Assembly: GCA_012837715.1 (NCBI GenBank)
Contig: DUQR01000011.1
Coordinates: forward strand, 1-39,423
DNA: 39,423 nt
DNA from: Bacillota bacterium
Lineage (GTDB): Bacteria; Bacillota; UBA4882; UBA10575
Direction: 5' to 3'
Made by a program: the position numbers and the translations under genes. Below, one piece after another: positions 1-7,728 of this stretch. A model generated the notes under the pieces. It had not been told where the DNA came from. It ran no database searches and saw only the letters and a list, made by a program, of their open reading frames with translations. Numbering within the stretch: position 1 is the first letter of the stretch; every line of letters starts with the position of its first letter.

Positions 1-572
1 CCGGTCGCGCCCGTTGCGCCCACTGCGCCCGCCGGACCGGTTGCGCCTGTTGCACCAGCTGGACCCGTCGCGCCCGTTGCGCCCACTGCGCCCGCCGGAC
101 CGGTTGCGCCCGTTGCGCCTGTTGCACCAGCTGGACCCGTCGCACCCGTTGCGCCCGCCGGACCGGTTGCGCCTGTTGCACCGGTTGGGCCTGTCGCGCC
201 CGTTGCACCGGTGGCACCCACTGGACCAGTTGGACCCGTAGGACCCGTCGCGCCGGTGGCGCCGACCACCCGGATGGGCAGCCGCAACAGAATCTGTTGA
301 ATTTTATTAATGAACTTCAGAAGAGGTATGATCTTCGCGCATAAATCGGGACGGCTTAACAAAAAGGCTACTAATTTATCGAAGATGACGCCAAGCACAT
401 TAAGGACACAAAGGATATCATCTTTTTTCAGACATTTTAGCGCCAGATCCAAATCGTTTAAGAGTACTTCCCTTAAATCCTTTGGTAAGTCCGCCTTGAG
501 GATCAGATTCCTTAGTTCCTGGAGCAGCTCCTTCAGATCAAAAGCTGAATTATTATCCCAACTCAAAGCCAT
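1..572 (-). CDS. Collagen-like Gly-X-Y repeat protein, C-terminus cut off by window edge
   Basis: The minus strand is open from an ATG at 572 to the window edge (190 codons, no stop). An AGGAGGTGG ribosome binding site lies directly before the ATG; an in-frame TTG at 566 has better spacing and could be the true start. Residues 1-103 are a leucine-rich, charged, probably helical head with no signal peptide. From residue 104 every third residue is Gly, mostly GAT, GPA, GPT and GAV triplets, as in bacterial collagen-like proteins such as BclA-type exosporium filaments. About 29 triplets are visible. Collagen-like tails of this kind form triple helices on spores or cell surfaces. The SPOCS gene just upstream supports a spore-surface role, which is inference. 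The missing C-terminus (often a trimerising C1q/TNF-like domain) cannot be judged. Confidence 0.85.
   Translation of the reverse strand, partial: MALSWDNNSAFDLKELLQELRNLILKADLPKDLREVLLNDLDLALKCLKKDDILCVLNVLGVIFDKLVAFLLSRPDLCAKIIPLLKFINKIQQILLRLPIRVVGATGATGPTGPTGPVGATGATGATGPTGATGATGPAGATGATGPAGATGATGATGPAGAVGATGATGPAGATGATGPAGAVGATGAT
5..240. repeat. Tandem 9-bp / about 63-bp repeats coding Gly-X-Y
   Basis: The DNA is built of 9-bp units (three codons, GXY) arranged in higher-order blocks. One block of 63 bp begins near position 5. The next, from about 68, is the same block with one extra 9-bp unit (72 bp). The third, from about 140, is shortened to about 54 bp. The near identity of the blocks suggests recent slippage or recombination and likely length variation between strains. 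Confidence 0.8.
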
Positions 573-708
573 CCACCTCCTTAATGATGATAATCATCAT
601 ACGAAGATCATTGCCAAAAAGGACCCGGCGCAAGACACTTTAGATGAACAACACCAAAATTGTTATTATAAAACAGGACAAACCATAACAAAACCGAAAA
701 AAGGTCAC

Positions 709-739
709 AAAAAAGATCGTCGGTCTTCGACCAACGATC
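709..739 (-). terminator. Intrinsic terminator after the SPOCS gene
   Basis: An 11-bp stem (715-725 with 729-739, loop of 3) is fully paired on the minus-strand transcript if one G-U pair is allowed, and six T residues follow on that strand. It lies 30 bp after the stop of the SPOCS gene and separates it from the collagen-like gene. Confidence 0.8.
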
Positions 740-769
740 TGCATTAAGCATTTTATTACATAAGATTGA

Positions 770-1300
770 TCAACTTATCCTCCGGTAAACCGGCGCCGCC
801 GATAAACAGCGGGGATAAAGGTCAACTTTTGTCACAATTTCGATCTGCCGTTTTTCCGCCACCACCACTAAAAAATGGGCTACGACGATTTGTCTTAACA
901 AACCAGGCAAACAATACCGGGCTGGATGTAAGTTGTAATCTACCCACGCCTCAAGAAGATGCGTTTGGACCTCCAGCCTCCTGTTGGACTTGAGGCCGGG
1001 AAAGTCCACCACTAAACTAAAGGGTAGATCTTCCTGCAAAAAACGGAGCTGATTATTGGGATCAACATAAAAAACTTCTTTGCGGATTATACCCCTGATT
1101 ATAACTTTATTATTAAAAAGATGGACCGTTTTCTCCAGCAGTCTCGGCTTAATCCGGTCTATTTTAATCGCATTAATACAGGTTTCCGAAGAAAGCACCA
1201 GTTGACCGTTGGCCTTTCCTTGATGGACCAAAGCATTAATCTTCTCTTTTTGGACATAAAGTTGGGATGCGGATGAAACAGAACTATACACTACGCTCAT
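770..1300 (-). CDS. SPOCS-domain (DUF3794) protein, probably spore coat/cortex related
   Basis: The 176-residue protein contains one SPOCS/DUF3794 domain at about residues 40-165. The recognisable features are an INAIKIDRIKP strand, the core NKVIIRGIIRKEVFYVD, and LQEDLPFSLVVDFPG. SPOCS domains occur in spore morphogenesis proteins such as clostridial SipL and are usually found in sporulating Firmicutes. There is no LysM domain, signal peptide or membrane segment, so this is a stand-alone domain. The ATG at 1300 has an AAAAGGGGTGAT ribosome binding site. The gene lies 78 bp downstream of the deacetylase in the same direction and is closed by its own terminator. The exact partner is unknown. 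Confidence 0.8.
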   Translation of the reverse strand: MSVVYSSVSSASQLYVQKEKINALVHQGKANGQLVLSSETCINAIKIDRIKPRLLEKTVHLFNNKVIIRGIIRKEVFYVDPNNQLRFLQEDLPFSLVVDFPGLKSNRRLEVQTHLLEAWVDYNLHPARYCLPGLLRQIVVAHFLVVVAEKRQIEIVTKVDLYPRCLSAAPVYRRIS

Positions 1301-1378
1301 GCTATCACCCCTTTTCAGGAGGAACCCATACTTATTTTATTTGAGCGCGCTAATCTTGTAACCTGCTTTATGAATTTT

Positions 1379-2722
1379 TTATGCGCCGTTACTTACGGTA
1401 ACCAACGGCCGTTCCTGATCTTCAGGATTTTGGAGGTAAACGTAATCCCACTCTGTGCTGGACACCAGTATGGCATAGACTTCTTGGGCTTGGTGACGGC
1501 AGGTTGCACAAGCATGCCATGGCAGTAAGACCGCGGCGATCTGCACCGGTTTCCGCCCGTAACGTTCGGCAAAGGATAGGATCTTCCGGTAACCACTGCA
1601 TTGCCCACATCTTTTGATCTCTTCAAGCTGCATTTCATGGATATCATCGGTATCATAGTAAAGGCGCCGTTTTCGTCGGAAGAATTCATCTGCGCCAAAG
1701 ACCCGCTCCAAATCGGCCTCCTTCCGACTTGCCCAAGTTTCTTGCAGAAATGCTACATTATGGACCACTTCTTCCCGGACCGGCCTTTCCTGCCTCAACT
1801 CCGGGGGTAATTCGGGTTCGAGCACTCCGGTATAATCCAACCCGGCTAAGGCCAAGATGATTCCCACATTCACATAGGGTAAGGAGCCTTCGATCGAATA
1901 GCCTCCTTCCAGCACCACCAGATCAGGGGCTAATAATTCAGTGAGTCGGGCGTAACCCTGGGCGGTAACATTCATATTGGTGAGCGGGTCGGTGAAATGA
2001 TTGTCTTGACCGGCCGCATTAATCACCAGATCCGGTTGGAAGTCCTTAAGAACCGGTAAGACCAGATGTTCAACGGCGTACAATAACTCCGGATCTCCGC
2101 TTCCCGGCGGGAGGGGAAGATTAAGGGTCAACCCATAAGCCCCTGGACCACCCAGTTCATTAATGGCGCCCGTTCCCGGATACAAAGTCCGACCGTCCTG
2201 ATGAATACTGATGTGCAGAATATCCGGATCGTTATAGTAGACGTCTTGGGTGCCATCGGCATGGTGGGCATCGGTATCAACGATGGCTACCCGCAAACGC
2301 CCGCCCCAGCTTTTCCGTAAGTATTCAACAAGCACCGCTTCACTGTTAATCGTACAAAACCCGCGGGAACCATGGACAATCCGCAGCGCATGGTGGCCCG
2401 GCGGACGTAATAAGGCAAAAGCCCGTTCCGTTTTTCCTGCGGTGACCAACTGGCCGGCGCGCACCGTTCCCCCGGCCGCAATCAGGTGGGATTCGGTACA
2501 CACTTTTGCGACTGAGGGCACGCAAATATGGACCCGTTCAATATCTTCGACCGCAGCCAGCTGCGGCCGGAACTCTTCAATCTCCGGAAGATCCAAGAGG
2601 CCTTCTTCCCGAATCTGGTCTCTGGTGTAAAGCAAGCGTTCTTCCCGTTCGGGATGATCGGGCGCGATTGCCCAGTCAAAGGCTGGAAAGAAAACCAACC
2701 CTACTTTGGGTTTACCATCCAT
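1379..2722 (-). CDS. Histone deacetylase family (AcuC-like) protein with C-terminal cysteine-pair extension
   Basis: Residues 1-295 form an arginase/deacetylase fold. RPPGHHA at 106-112 supplies the catalytic His pair, VDTDAHHADGTQ at 149-159 the zinc ligands D151 and H153, and NAAGQD the third ligand D240; EGGY at 272-275 supplies the usual Tyr. The family hydrolyses acetyl-lysine, acetylpolyamines or similar amides; the bacterial substrate here is unknown. Residues 340-447 are an extra domain with CGQC at 372-375 and CATC at 405-408, which could form a zinc ribbon. At 447 residues the protein is longer than the usual 340-390. The start at 2722 is preceded by GGAGTGA. It follows the hydantoinase-like gene by about 100 bp in the same direction and may be cotranscribed. 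Confidence 0.88.
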   Translation of the reverse strand: MDGKPKVGLVFFPAFDWAIAPDHPEREERLLYTRDQIREEGLLDLPEIEEFRPQLAAVEDIERVHICVPSVAKVCTESHLIAAGGTVRAGQLVTAGKTERAFALLRPPGHHALRIVHGSRGFCTINSEAVLVEYLRKSWGGRLRVAIVDTDAHHADGTQDVYYNDPDILHISIHQDGRTLYPGTGAINELGGPGAYGLTLNLPLPPGSGDPELLYAVEHLVLPVLKDFQPDLVINAAGQDNHFTDPLTNMNVTAQGYARLTELLAPDLVVLEGGYSIEGSLPYVNVGIILALAGLDYTGVLEPELPPELRQERPVREEVVHNVAFLQETWASRKEADLERVFGADEFFRRKRRLYYDTDDIHEMQLEEIKRCGQCSGYRKILSFAERYGRKPVQIAAVLLPWHACATCRHQAQEVYAILVSSTEWDYVYLQNPEDQERPLVTVSNGA

Positions 2723-2825
2723 TTTTAATCAGCTCACTCCATCTTGGGCTTCTGCCTTTTAGTTCAGACACTATATATTGTATCGGGAACTTTTTGTTGT
2801 TCACGACGCAAAAAGCCGATCTTCG

Positions 2826-4511
2826 TCAGCACAATTGGATGCTCCGGGTTTTCGGTTTCACTTGTGCCCTTAAGGAATAATATTTACCGATCGTATGAAA
2901 ACCTCGGACCAGATTAAAGACTTCCTCTTCGGTAAGTTCGATCTCCGCTGGTTCGTAACGAACTCCGAATTCAGCAGCATAATCCAGCACGTGCCGGATC
3001 GCCTCTTCACGAGCTACTTCCAGGTTAAAGGAGAATGGGCGTCTAATCGTCTCCGCGTAGTCTAACTCCGGCACCACCAATTGGCCCAAAGCCGTATCGG
3101 AGCGTAAGGTAATGGCGAAGGTGGGCCGGCTGGCAGCGGCGCCAATGGCGTTGGCGGCCTCGTGGTAGGGAAGAACCTGGTAGGGGAGGCCCAACTGTTG
3201 GCCGATCTTAGGAATAAAGTAAACAGCCGGCCCGCCCATGCCGATCAGCTTCTGTGGTTGAAAGTTGGCGCCGGTCAGCACTTGCGAGACAGTATAGACC
3301 GGCCTGTTATTCAATTCCTGATAGATCTCTTTAATAACCTGGGCGGCTTTTTCGGCAAAAGCGGTGACAATTTGCTCCGCCAACCTCAGGGGTGCACAGC
3401 CGAAAGGAGCACCCAGCGCCTGGATGGCGCGAAAGGAGCGTTGTGGGTTTCCCAAGGCCGCTCCTCCGAGAACAAGCACCGCATCGGTGGGCGTAACCCG
3501 GGGTCCCCCTAAAGCAACCGGCGGTCCTTCCCGTTGGGGACCAATGGTCACCCGGTTTCCATCGTAGGTAACGACACTATCGCCCCCCAGTCCAATCGAA
3601 CGGGAAAAAAAGGCCGGCACTAAAGTGGGAAACCCGGCGATCACCGCTCCTTCCCGTTCCGCCAGGGGTTCTCCCCCGGCAAAAACCGAGATCTCGGTGG
3701 TCGTTCCGCCGATATCCAGCGCTACCGCATCTTGGATCCCGTCCGCTAAAGCCATCGTCCCCATTAAACTAGCCGCCGGGCCGGAAAGGATCGTCTCAAT
3801 GGAGCGATTGATTGATTCCTGTAAAGCCAAAGTCCCTCCATCGGCCTTCAAGAGATAGATCCTGCCTAGCCTATATTGAGCTTTTAATGCTTGCACCATG
3901 TGAACAAATTCGGCTTGGAGCTTAGCAATACTGGCATTTAAAGCCGCCGTTGTAATCCGGCGGGCAAAATTCAACTTACCGGATAAGCGGTGACCCAGCG
4001 TTACCGGTAATAGCTGCGGATCATCTTTCGCGATCATGCTTTCAATCGCTAGCTCATGCTGAAAATTACGGGGTGAAAACTTCCCCACGACAGCCAGGGC
4101 TTGGTACCCGGCTTCCTTAATTGCCGTTAATTGTTGTCGGAGCTCAGCCCGGTCCAAAGGCTTCACTTCCCGTCCCCGGTGGTCGATATATCCGGTTAAG
4201 GGATACAGTTTGAAGGGAAGCTTAAACTCCTCCCAACGAAGTCCTGGACCGGGAATGATCAGAACCGCCGTTGGCGCCCCTTTCCCTTCCACCACGGCAT
4301 TGGTGGCAAGGGTAGTGCTTAAGTGCAGTTCAACCTTGTCCGGTTCCTTGCCGGGTAAATCCGATAGGAGTTGGGTGATGGCACTCCTTGTCCCCGTATG
4401 TAGATTCTGGTGGTCGGTAGGAGCCTTCACCGTCGCCAAGATTTTACCTTCCTTCAATAAGACACCGTTGGTATTCGTTCCCCCAACATCGATCCCAATC
4501 AGGTATGACAC
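2826..4511 (-). CDS. Hydantoinase/oxoprolinase family protein, A (ATPase) subunit type
   Basis: The protein shows the HyuA architecture. An actin-like nucleotide site begins at the N-terminus with LIGIDVGGTNTNGVLL, followed by STTLATNAVVEGKG near residue 80 and a second phosphate-binding signature ALDIGGTTTEISVF near residue 265. HyuA-type subunits use ATP to open hydantoin or 5-oxoproline rings or to carboxylate ketones (acetone carboxylase beta). No HyuB partner is visible, so the reaction is uncertain. The open frame extends to an ATG at 4550, but a GAGGAGGTG ribosome binding site sits 6-9 bp before a GTG at 4511, and the protein begins at the family's conserved N-terminus only from there (561 residues). 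Confidence 0.85.
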   Translation of the reverse strand: MSYLIGIDVGGTNTNGVLLKEGKILATVKAPTDHQNLHTGTRSAITQLLSDLPGKEPDKVELHLSTTLATNAVVEGKGAPTAVLIIPGPGLRWEEFKLPFKLYPLTGYIDHRGREVKPLDRAELRQQLTAIKEAGYQALAVVGKFSPRNFQHELAIESMIAKDDPQLLPVTLGHRLSGKLNFARRITTAALNASIAKLQAEFVHMVQALKAQYRLGRIYLLKADGGTLALQESINRSIETILSGPAASLMGTMALADGIQDAVALDIGGTTTEISVFAGGEPLAEREGAVIAGFPTLVPAFFSRSIGLGGDSVVTYDGNRVTIGPQREGPPVALGGPRVTPTDAVLVLGGAALGNPQRSFRAIQALGAPFGCAPLRLAEQIVTAFAEKAAQVIKEIYQELNNRPVYTVSQVLTGANFQPQKLIGMGGPAVYFIPKIGQQLGLPYQVLPYHEAANAIGAAASRPTFAITLRSDTALGQLVVPELDYAETIRRPFSFNLEVAREEAIRHVLDYAAEFGVRYEPAEIELTEEEVFNLVRGFHTIGKYYSLRAQVKPKTRSIQLC

Positions 4512-4648
4512 CAGCCCCCACCTCCTCTTCATTGCTCTACATTCTTGCACAAACGATAACTTGGTCCGAACAAAAGTTTCAATCCTAATGCAATTCCCGT
4601 ATTTTTATGATAATAATATAGATAAACATAAACAGGCAGGTGATCCCC

Positions 4649-5242
4649 ATGCCTTTTTTGGATTTGAAGTTCAATGACCCGCGTGTGAAAAAGGCTTTAC
4701 TCCAAGTTCCCCGCGACCAATTTGTCCCGGTGGAATATCAGACCCTTGCTTATGAGAATATCCCTCTCCCCATTGGCTACGGCCAAACCATCTCCCAACC
4801 ATATATTGTCGGTCTCATGACCGAATTATTAACCTTAAAACCCACCGACAAAGTCCTGGAGATTGGGACCGGTTCTGGCTACCAAACAGCCATCCTGGCG
4901 GAACTGGCCGCCCACGTCTATTCCATTGAAACCATCGAACCATTAATAAAAAGCGCGCAAGAAGTCTTAGCGCGCTTAGGGTACAAAAATATAAGCCTCC
5001 GCCAGGCCGATGGTTACTACGGATGGGAAGAAGAAAGTCCCTTCGATGCCATCATCATTACCGCTGCCGCCGAAGAAGTCCCTTCACCCCTCAAAAGCCA
5101 ACTGGCGGACGGAGGTCGCTTGGTGGCGCCGCTTGGATCGCCCGGAGGAACCCAAATCTTGTGGCGTTTTACTAAACATAAAGATACCTTTATCCGCGAA
5201 AACAATGGTTTTGTCCGTTTTGTCCCTTTTACCCGAAGATAA
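4649..5242 (+). CDS. pcm: Protein-L-isoaspartate O-methyltransferase
   Basis: A SAM-dependent methyltransferase that methylates isoaspartyl residues so damaged proteins can be repaired. The sequence shows the family-specific N-terminal block with PLPIGYGQTISQP near residues 40-52, motif I VLEIGTGSGYQTAILAEL near 69-86, and the motif LADGGRLVAPLG near 151-162. The length of 197 residues is normal. The longest frame begins with GTG at 4640, but that overlaps the AGGCAGGTGAT ribosome binding site of the ATG at 4649, which is preferred. It is divergent from the hydantoinase-like gene and converges on the small gene at 5250 with only 7 bp between. Confidence 0.92.
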   Translation: MPFLDLKFNDPRVKKALLQVPRDQFVPVEYQTLAYENIPLPIGYGQTISQPYIVGLMTELLTLKPTDKVLEIGTGSGYQTAILAELAAHVYSIETIEPLIKSAQEVLARLGYKNISLRQADGYYGWEEESPFDAIIITAAAEEVPSPLKSQLADGGRLVAPLGSPGGTQILWRFTKHKDTFIRENNGFVRFVPFTRR

Positions 5243-5249
5243 GATCAGG

Positions 5250-5450
5250 TCAGGGGATATTGTTGAGTTCTTTCATTAATAGATTATAGATCTGGTCTTC
5301 ACCTAATTGCTTTACTTTCTCCAACATTTTCTGCTTGTATTCCATTTCCGCTTCGGTCATTGTTTGCCGGTTATTGTCAAAATACACAAGAATACTGGTG
5401 ATTTCATTTAAATTCTCCGGCTTTTTGAGGTGTTGCAATAAACCAAACAC
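5250..5450 (-). CDS. Small unknown protein, 66 residues
   Basis: I do not recognise this protein. It is hydrophilic, predicted largely helical, with a charged middle (TEAEMEYKQKMLEKVKQLGED) and no signal peptide or membrane segment. It is judged real because the GTG start at 5450 has a strong GGAGGT ribosome binding site at 7-bp spacing and the frame fills the space between pcm and the exporter gene. It follows the exporter by about 140 bp in the same direction, so cotranscription is possible. Confidence 0.6.
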   Translation of the reverse strand: MFGLLQHLKKPENLNEITSILVYFDNNRQTMTEAEMEYKQKMLEKVKQLGEDQIYNLLMKELNNIP

Positions 5451-5592
5451 TTTGTTACCTCCATTACAAGGTAATCCTTAATTTGTTAATTCTACATTAA
5501 AGCCAAAGAACCTGCTTTCTTTTTAAAGATTCTGGCAAGAAAATCCAACCTTTTTCTCCCAGACTCAAACGGCGCAATGATGGACCAAGCTC

Positions 5593-6585
5593 TCAAATTA
5601 GATAATAGACGAGAAGATAAGTGACAATCGAAACGATTGCTTCCACCCCAAAACCAACCAGAAAAGGTTTAAAGCCTGATTTCATCTGCTTAAATTCAGT
5701 GGAAAGGCCTACGCCGGCAAAAGTCAGCATAAATAGCCATTTACTGGCGTTGTTTAGCACCTTGGCATGGGCCGGAGTGAGAAAACCAACCGTTGCCAAT
5801 AACGAAAAAGCCATAAAGGCAAGGAGGAATTTGGGAAAGCGCTTCCAGAGAAAAGCCGTTTTGTTTTGGACCTGCCCGGTAATACCTTTACGGGCGTAGT
5901 ACAACGCCATGATGAGAACGACAACACCCATTAACGCATTACGGGATAGTTTAACCACTGTCGCCACATTCCCCGCCGCTTCGGAATAGGCAAACCCGGT
6001 CGCTACCGCCTCGGCTGTATTATCAATCGACAAACCCGTCCAATAGCCAAAAGCTGTATCCGTCATCCCTAACAAGGAGCCCAGCGCCGGATAAAGAAAG
6101 AGCATGATGGCGCCGAAGAGCAAAATAGTGGCGATCGCATAGGCCGCATCATCCTCTTCCGCTTCAATGGCACTGGTTGAGCTAATTATCGCCGAGACGC
6201 CACAAACCCCAATGCCAATCCCCAACAAACTGGCAAGCTTCTCTTTTAACCCGCATAACCGCCCTAAGTAAGCAGCGACAAGGATAGCTACGGTAATCGT
6301 GACGAATACCATGACAATCCCTTTCCCCCCGATTACAAATACCTCCTGCAAGGCCAATCTGGCGCCAAGGAGGGCTACTCCTGTTTTCATCCATAGTTCA
6401 TAGCTGGCAATCCCGGGGGCAAAGATTTTGGGTAGAGGGAAGAGATTGCGCAAGAGCATCCCGATGGCAATGGCAAACAGAACATATTCGCTGTGGGGGA
6501 CAAAGCCCGCCACAATTTTACCGGCATAACCCACAACCAACATCAGGCCGATACCGGGGAGATACTTAAGGAGTTTATTTACCAT
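5593..6585 (-). CDS. YeiH/UPF0324-family putative sulfate/sulfonate exporter
   Basis: A polytopic membrane protein (330 residues, about 10 hydrophobic segments). Family hallmarks are LFAIAIGMLLRNLFPLP, WMKTGVALLGARLAL, GIGVCGVSAIISSTSAIEA and FGYWTGLSIDNTAEAVATG. YeiH proteins are annotated as putative sulfate exporters; the substrate is not firmly known. The longest frame starts at 6651, but the first 22 residues are the out-of-frame shadow of the short gene at 6579-6683. The ATG at 6585 overlaps that gene's stop by 7 bp, pointing to translational coupling. Placement after phosphosulfolactate synthase suggests export of a sulfonate or sulfite, which is inference. Confidence 0.85.
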   Translation of the reverse strand: MVNKLLKYLPGIGLMLVVGYAGKIVAGFVPHSEYVLFAIAIGMLLRNLFPLPKIFAPGIASYELWMKTGVALLGARLALQEVFVIGGKGIVMVFVTITVAILVAAYLGRLCGLKEKLASLLGIGIGVCGVSAIISSTSAIEAEEDDAAYAIATILLFGAIMLFLYPALGSLLGMTDTAFGYWTGLSIDNTAEAVATGFAYSEAAGNVATVVKLSRNALMGVVVLIMALYYARKGITGQVQNKTAFLWKRFPKFLLAFMAFSLLATVGFLTPAHAKVLNNASKWLFMLTFAGVGLSTEFKQMKSGFKPFLVGFGVEAIVSIVTYLLVYYLI

Positions 6586-6683
6586 GGCACCGTAGTGATG
6601 AGCCCGGCCTTGACGCCCAACATAAGAATGGTAGCGAGAATCACCGCCCACCAGTCAATCGAAAGACGCTTCCAAATTGTCAC
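6579..6683 (-). CDS. 34-residue single-pass membrane peptide encoded before the YeiH exporter
   Basis: Between the phosphosulfolactate synthase stop and the exporter lies a short frame starting GTG at 6683 (or the adjacent GTG at 6686) and ending TAA at 6579. It reads as a short cationic start (VTIWKRLSIDWW), one hydrophobic segment (AVILATILMLGVKAGLI) and the end TTVPW. A strong GGGGAGGTGAG ribosome binding site, overlapping the synthase stop, precedes it. Its stop overlaps the exporter start by 7 bp. From memory, longer YeiH homologues carry a DWWAVI...IPW segment at their own N-terminus, so this may be the first transmembrane helix of the exporter made as a separate chain. Alternatively it marks an authentic frameshift. 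Confidence 0.7.
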   Translation of the reverse strand: MTIWKRLSIDWWAVILATILMLGVKAGLITTVPW

Positions 6684-6685
6684 CA

Positions 6686-7537
6686 CTACTCACCTCCCCT
6701 GCCACTGACCAGCCAATGCTCGGCGGTCATCCGTTCCAGACAGAATTCCAAGGTATCACCACGCAAACCACGGCGTAAAGCTTCAACGGCTAATACTTCT
6801 TCGGGCGCAATATTGCCCAGATTAACGTTGGGCCCAAAACGCTTAATTAATGTAACCTGTTGGCATTTGAGCGGGGCTTCCCAAATCAGTACCGATTCCG
6901 GATTGGGAAGAACATGGACTAAGGCCTCCATCTCTGCTTCTTTCACTTTCCCGTTTTGGTCAAAAATCCCAACCGCTTTTCCGGATTCCCGCCCTTCAAT
7001 AATCACCTTGTGGGCTCCGTGTTCCAGATCATCGGCGATTATTTGCTGCATCCGCAAGATCGAAAGCGGGGCGCCGTTTTTCTTCCCGACTTCGGTCACT
7101 ACCTTAAAACCATAGGCCTTCGCCGTTTGAATCGCCTGGCGCCGTTCTTTGGCGCTAAGCGTAATCGTGCCGTCCGAGACCTCAATCCCGGTAAAGCCTA
7201 TGTCCGCAGCGTACTCTAAGTAGGACTCCATCTTGTTTTGCCAGAACGCAATCTCAAACAGGGTGCCCCCGGGGTAAACGTCCACTTCGTAGGAACGAAT
7301 CAGTTTGATCTTTTCGCGGAGCACCGCTTCCGGGTAAAGGGCAGATGTGCCAAAAGTAAGTTTAATGATGTCGATGTAATCGCCGGCCAGCTCTAATAGA
7401 TCCCGTGTTTCGCTCAAGCCCAGCCTTTTATCGAGCAACATAGTACAGCCGGTCTGGCGGGGTTTGCCACACCGGCCGGGCATCGGAAACCCTGTTAGAA
7501 CAGCTTGCCAAGCCAAACCTGGTTTTTCCGTTGACAA
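6686..7537 (-). CDS. comA: Phosphosulfolactate synthase (ComA/YitD family)
   Basis: This enzyme adds sulfite to phosphoenolpyruvate to give (R)-2-phospho-3-sulfolactate, the first step to coenzyme M in methanogens and to 3-sulfolactate in Bacillus spores. Family blocks are visible in order: YIDIIKLTFGTSALYPE (about 53-69), VDVYPGGTLFEIAF (about 85-98), GFTGIEVSDGTITL, VVTEVGKK, HGAHKVIIEGRESG and FGPNVNLGNIAPEEVL with GLRGDTL near the end. The TTG start at 7537 has GGGGAGGAG at 9-bp spacing. The 283-residue length is about 30 more than the core because of an N-terminal extension. No ComB phosphatase or ComC dehydrogenase is adjacent; the next genes are the membrane peptide and exporter. Confidence 0.9.
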   Translation of the reverse strand: MSTEKPGLAWQAVLTGFPMPGRCGKPRQTGCTMLLDKRLGLSETRDLLELAGDYIDIIKLTFGTSALYPEAVLREKIKLIRSYEVDVYPGGTLFEIAFWQNKMESYLEYAADIGFTGIEVSDGTITLSAKERRQAIQTAKAYGFKVVTEVGKKNGAPLSILRMQQIIADDLEHGAHKVIIEGRESGKAVGIFDQNGKVKEAEMEALVHVLPNPESVLIWEAPLKCQQVTLIKRFGPNVNLGNIAPEEVLAVEALRRGLRGDTLEFCLERMTAEHWLVSGRGGE

Positions 7538-7654
7538 AGTGCTTCACTCCTCCCCGTTCTCGGTTTTTAACTTAAACATATTCCCCAGACCCCGGAGAAG
7601 TGACAAAAGAATTACGATTGCCTTCTCCAAATTTAACTAACAAAATAATCCCCA

Positions 7655-7686
7655 ATAAAAATCCCCCTCCGTTTAAACGAAGGGGG
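7655..7686 (-). terminator. Intrinsic terminator after the M16 pair
   Basis: On the minus strand CCCCCTTCG pairs with CGGAGGGGG (one G-U pair, loop of 6), followed by ATTTTTATT. It lies about 45 bp after the end of the second M16 gene. Confidence 0.8.
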
Positions 7687-7728
7687 AACCATTAAATCAG
7701 ACCGCCCACTTTACCACTGTTTTCCAGC

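Noticed and set aside
14-241. Plus-strand frame rich in Arg, Pro and Leu across the left-edge repeats
   Set aside because: It is the antisense reading of the Gly-X-Y repeats; the minus strand has the ribosome site and the meaningful protein.
310-747. Plus-strand frame of 145 residues
   Set aside because: Antisense to the head of the collagen-like protein, without a ribosome site, and it runs through the SPOCS terminator.
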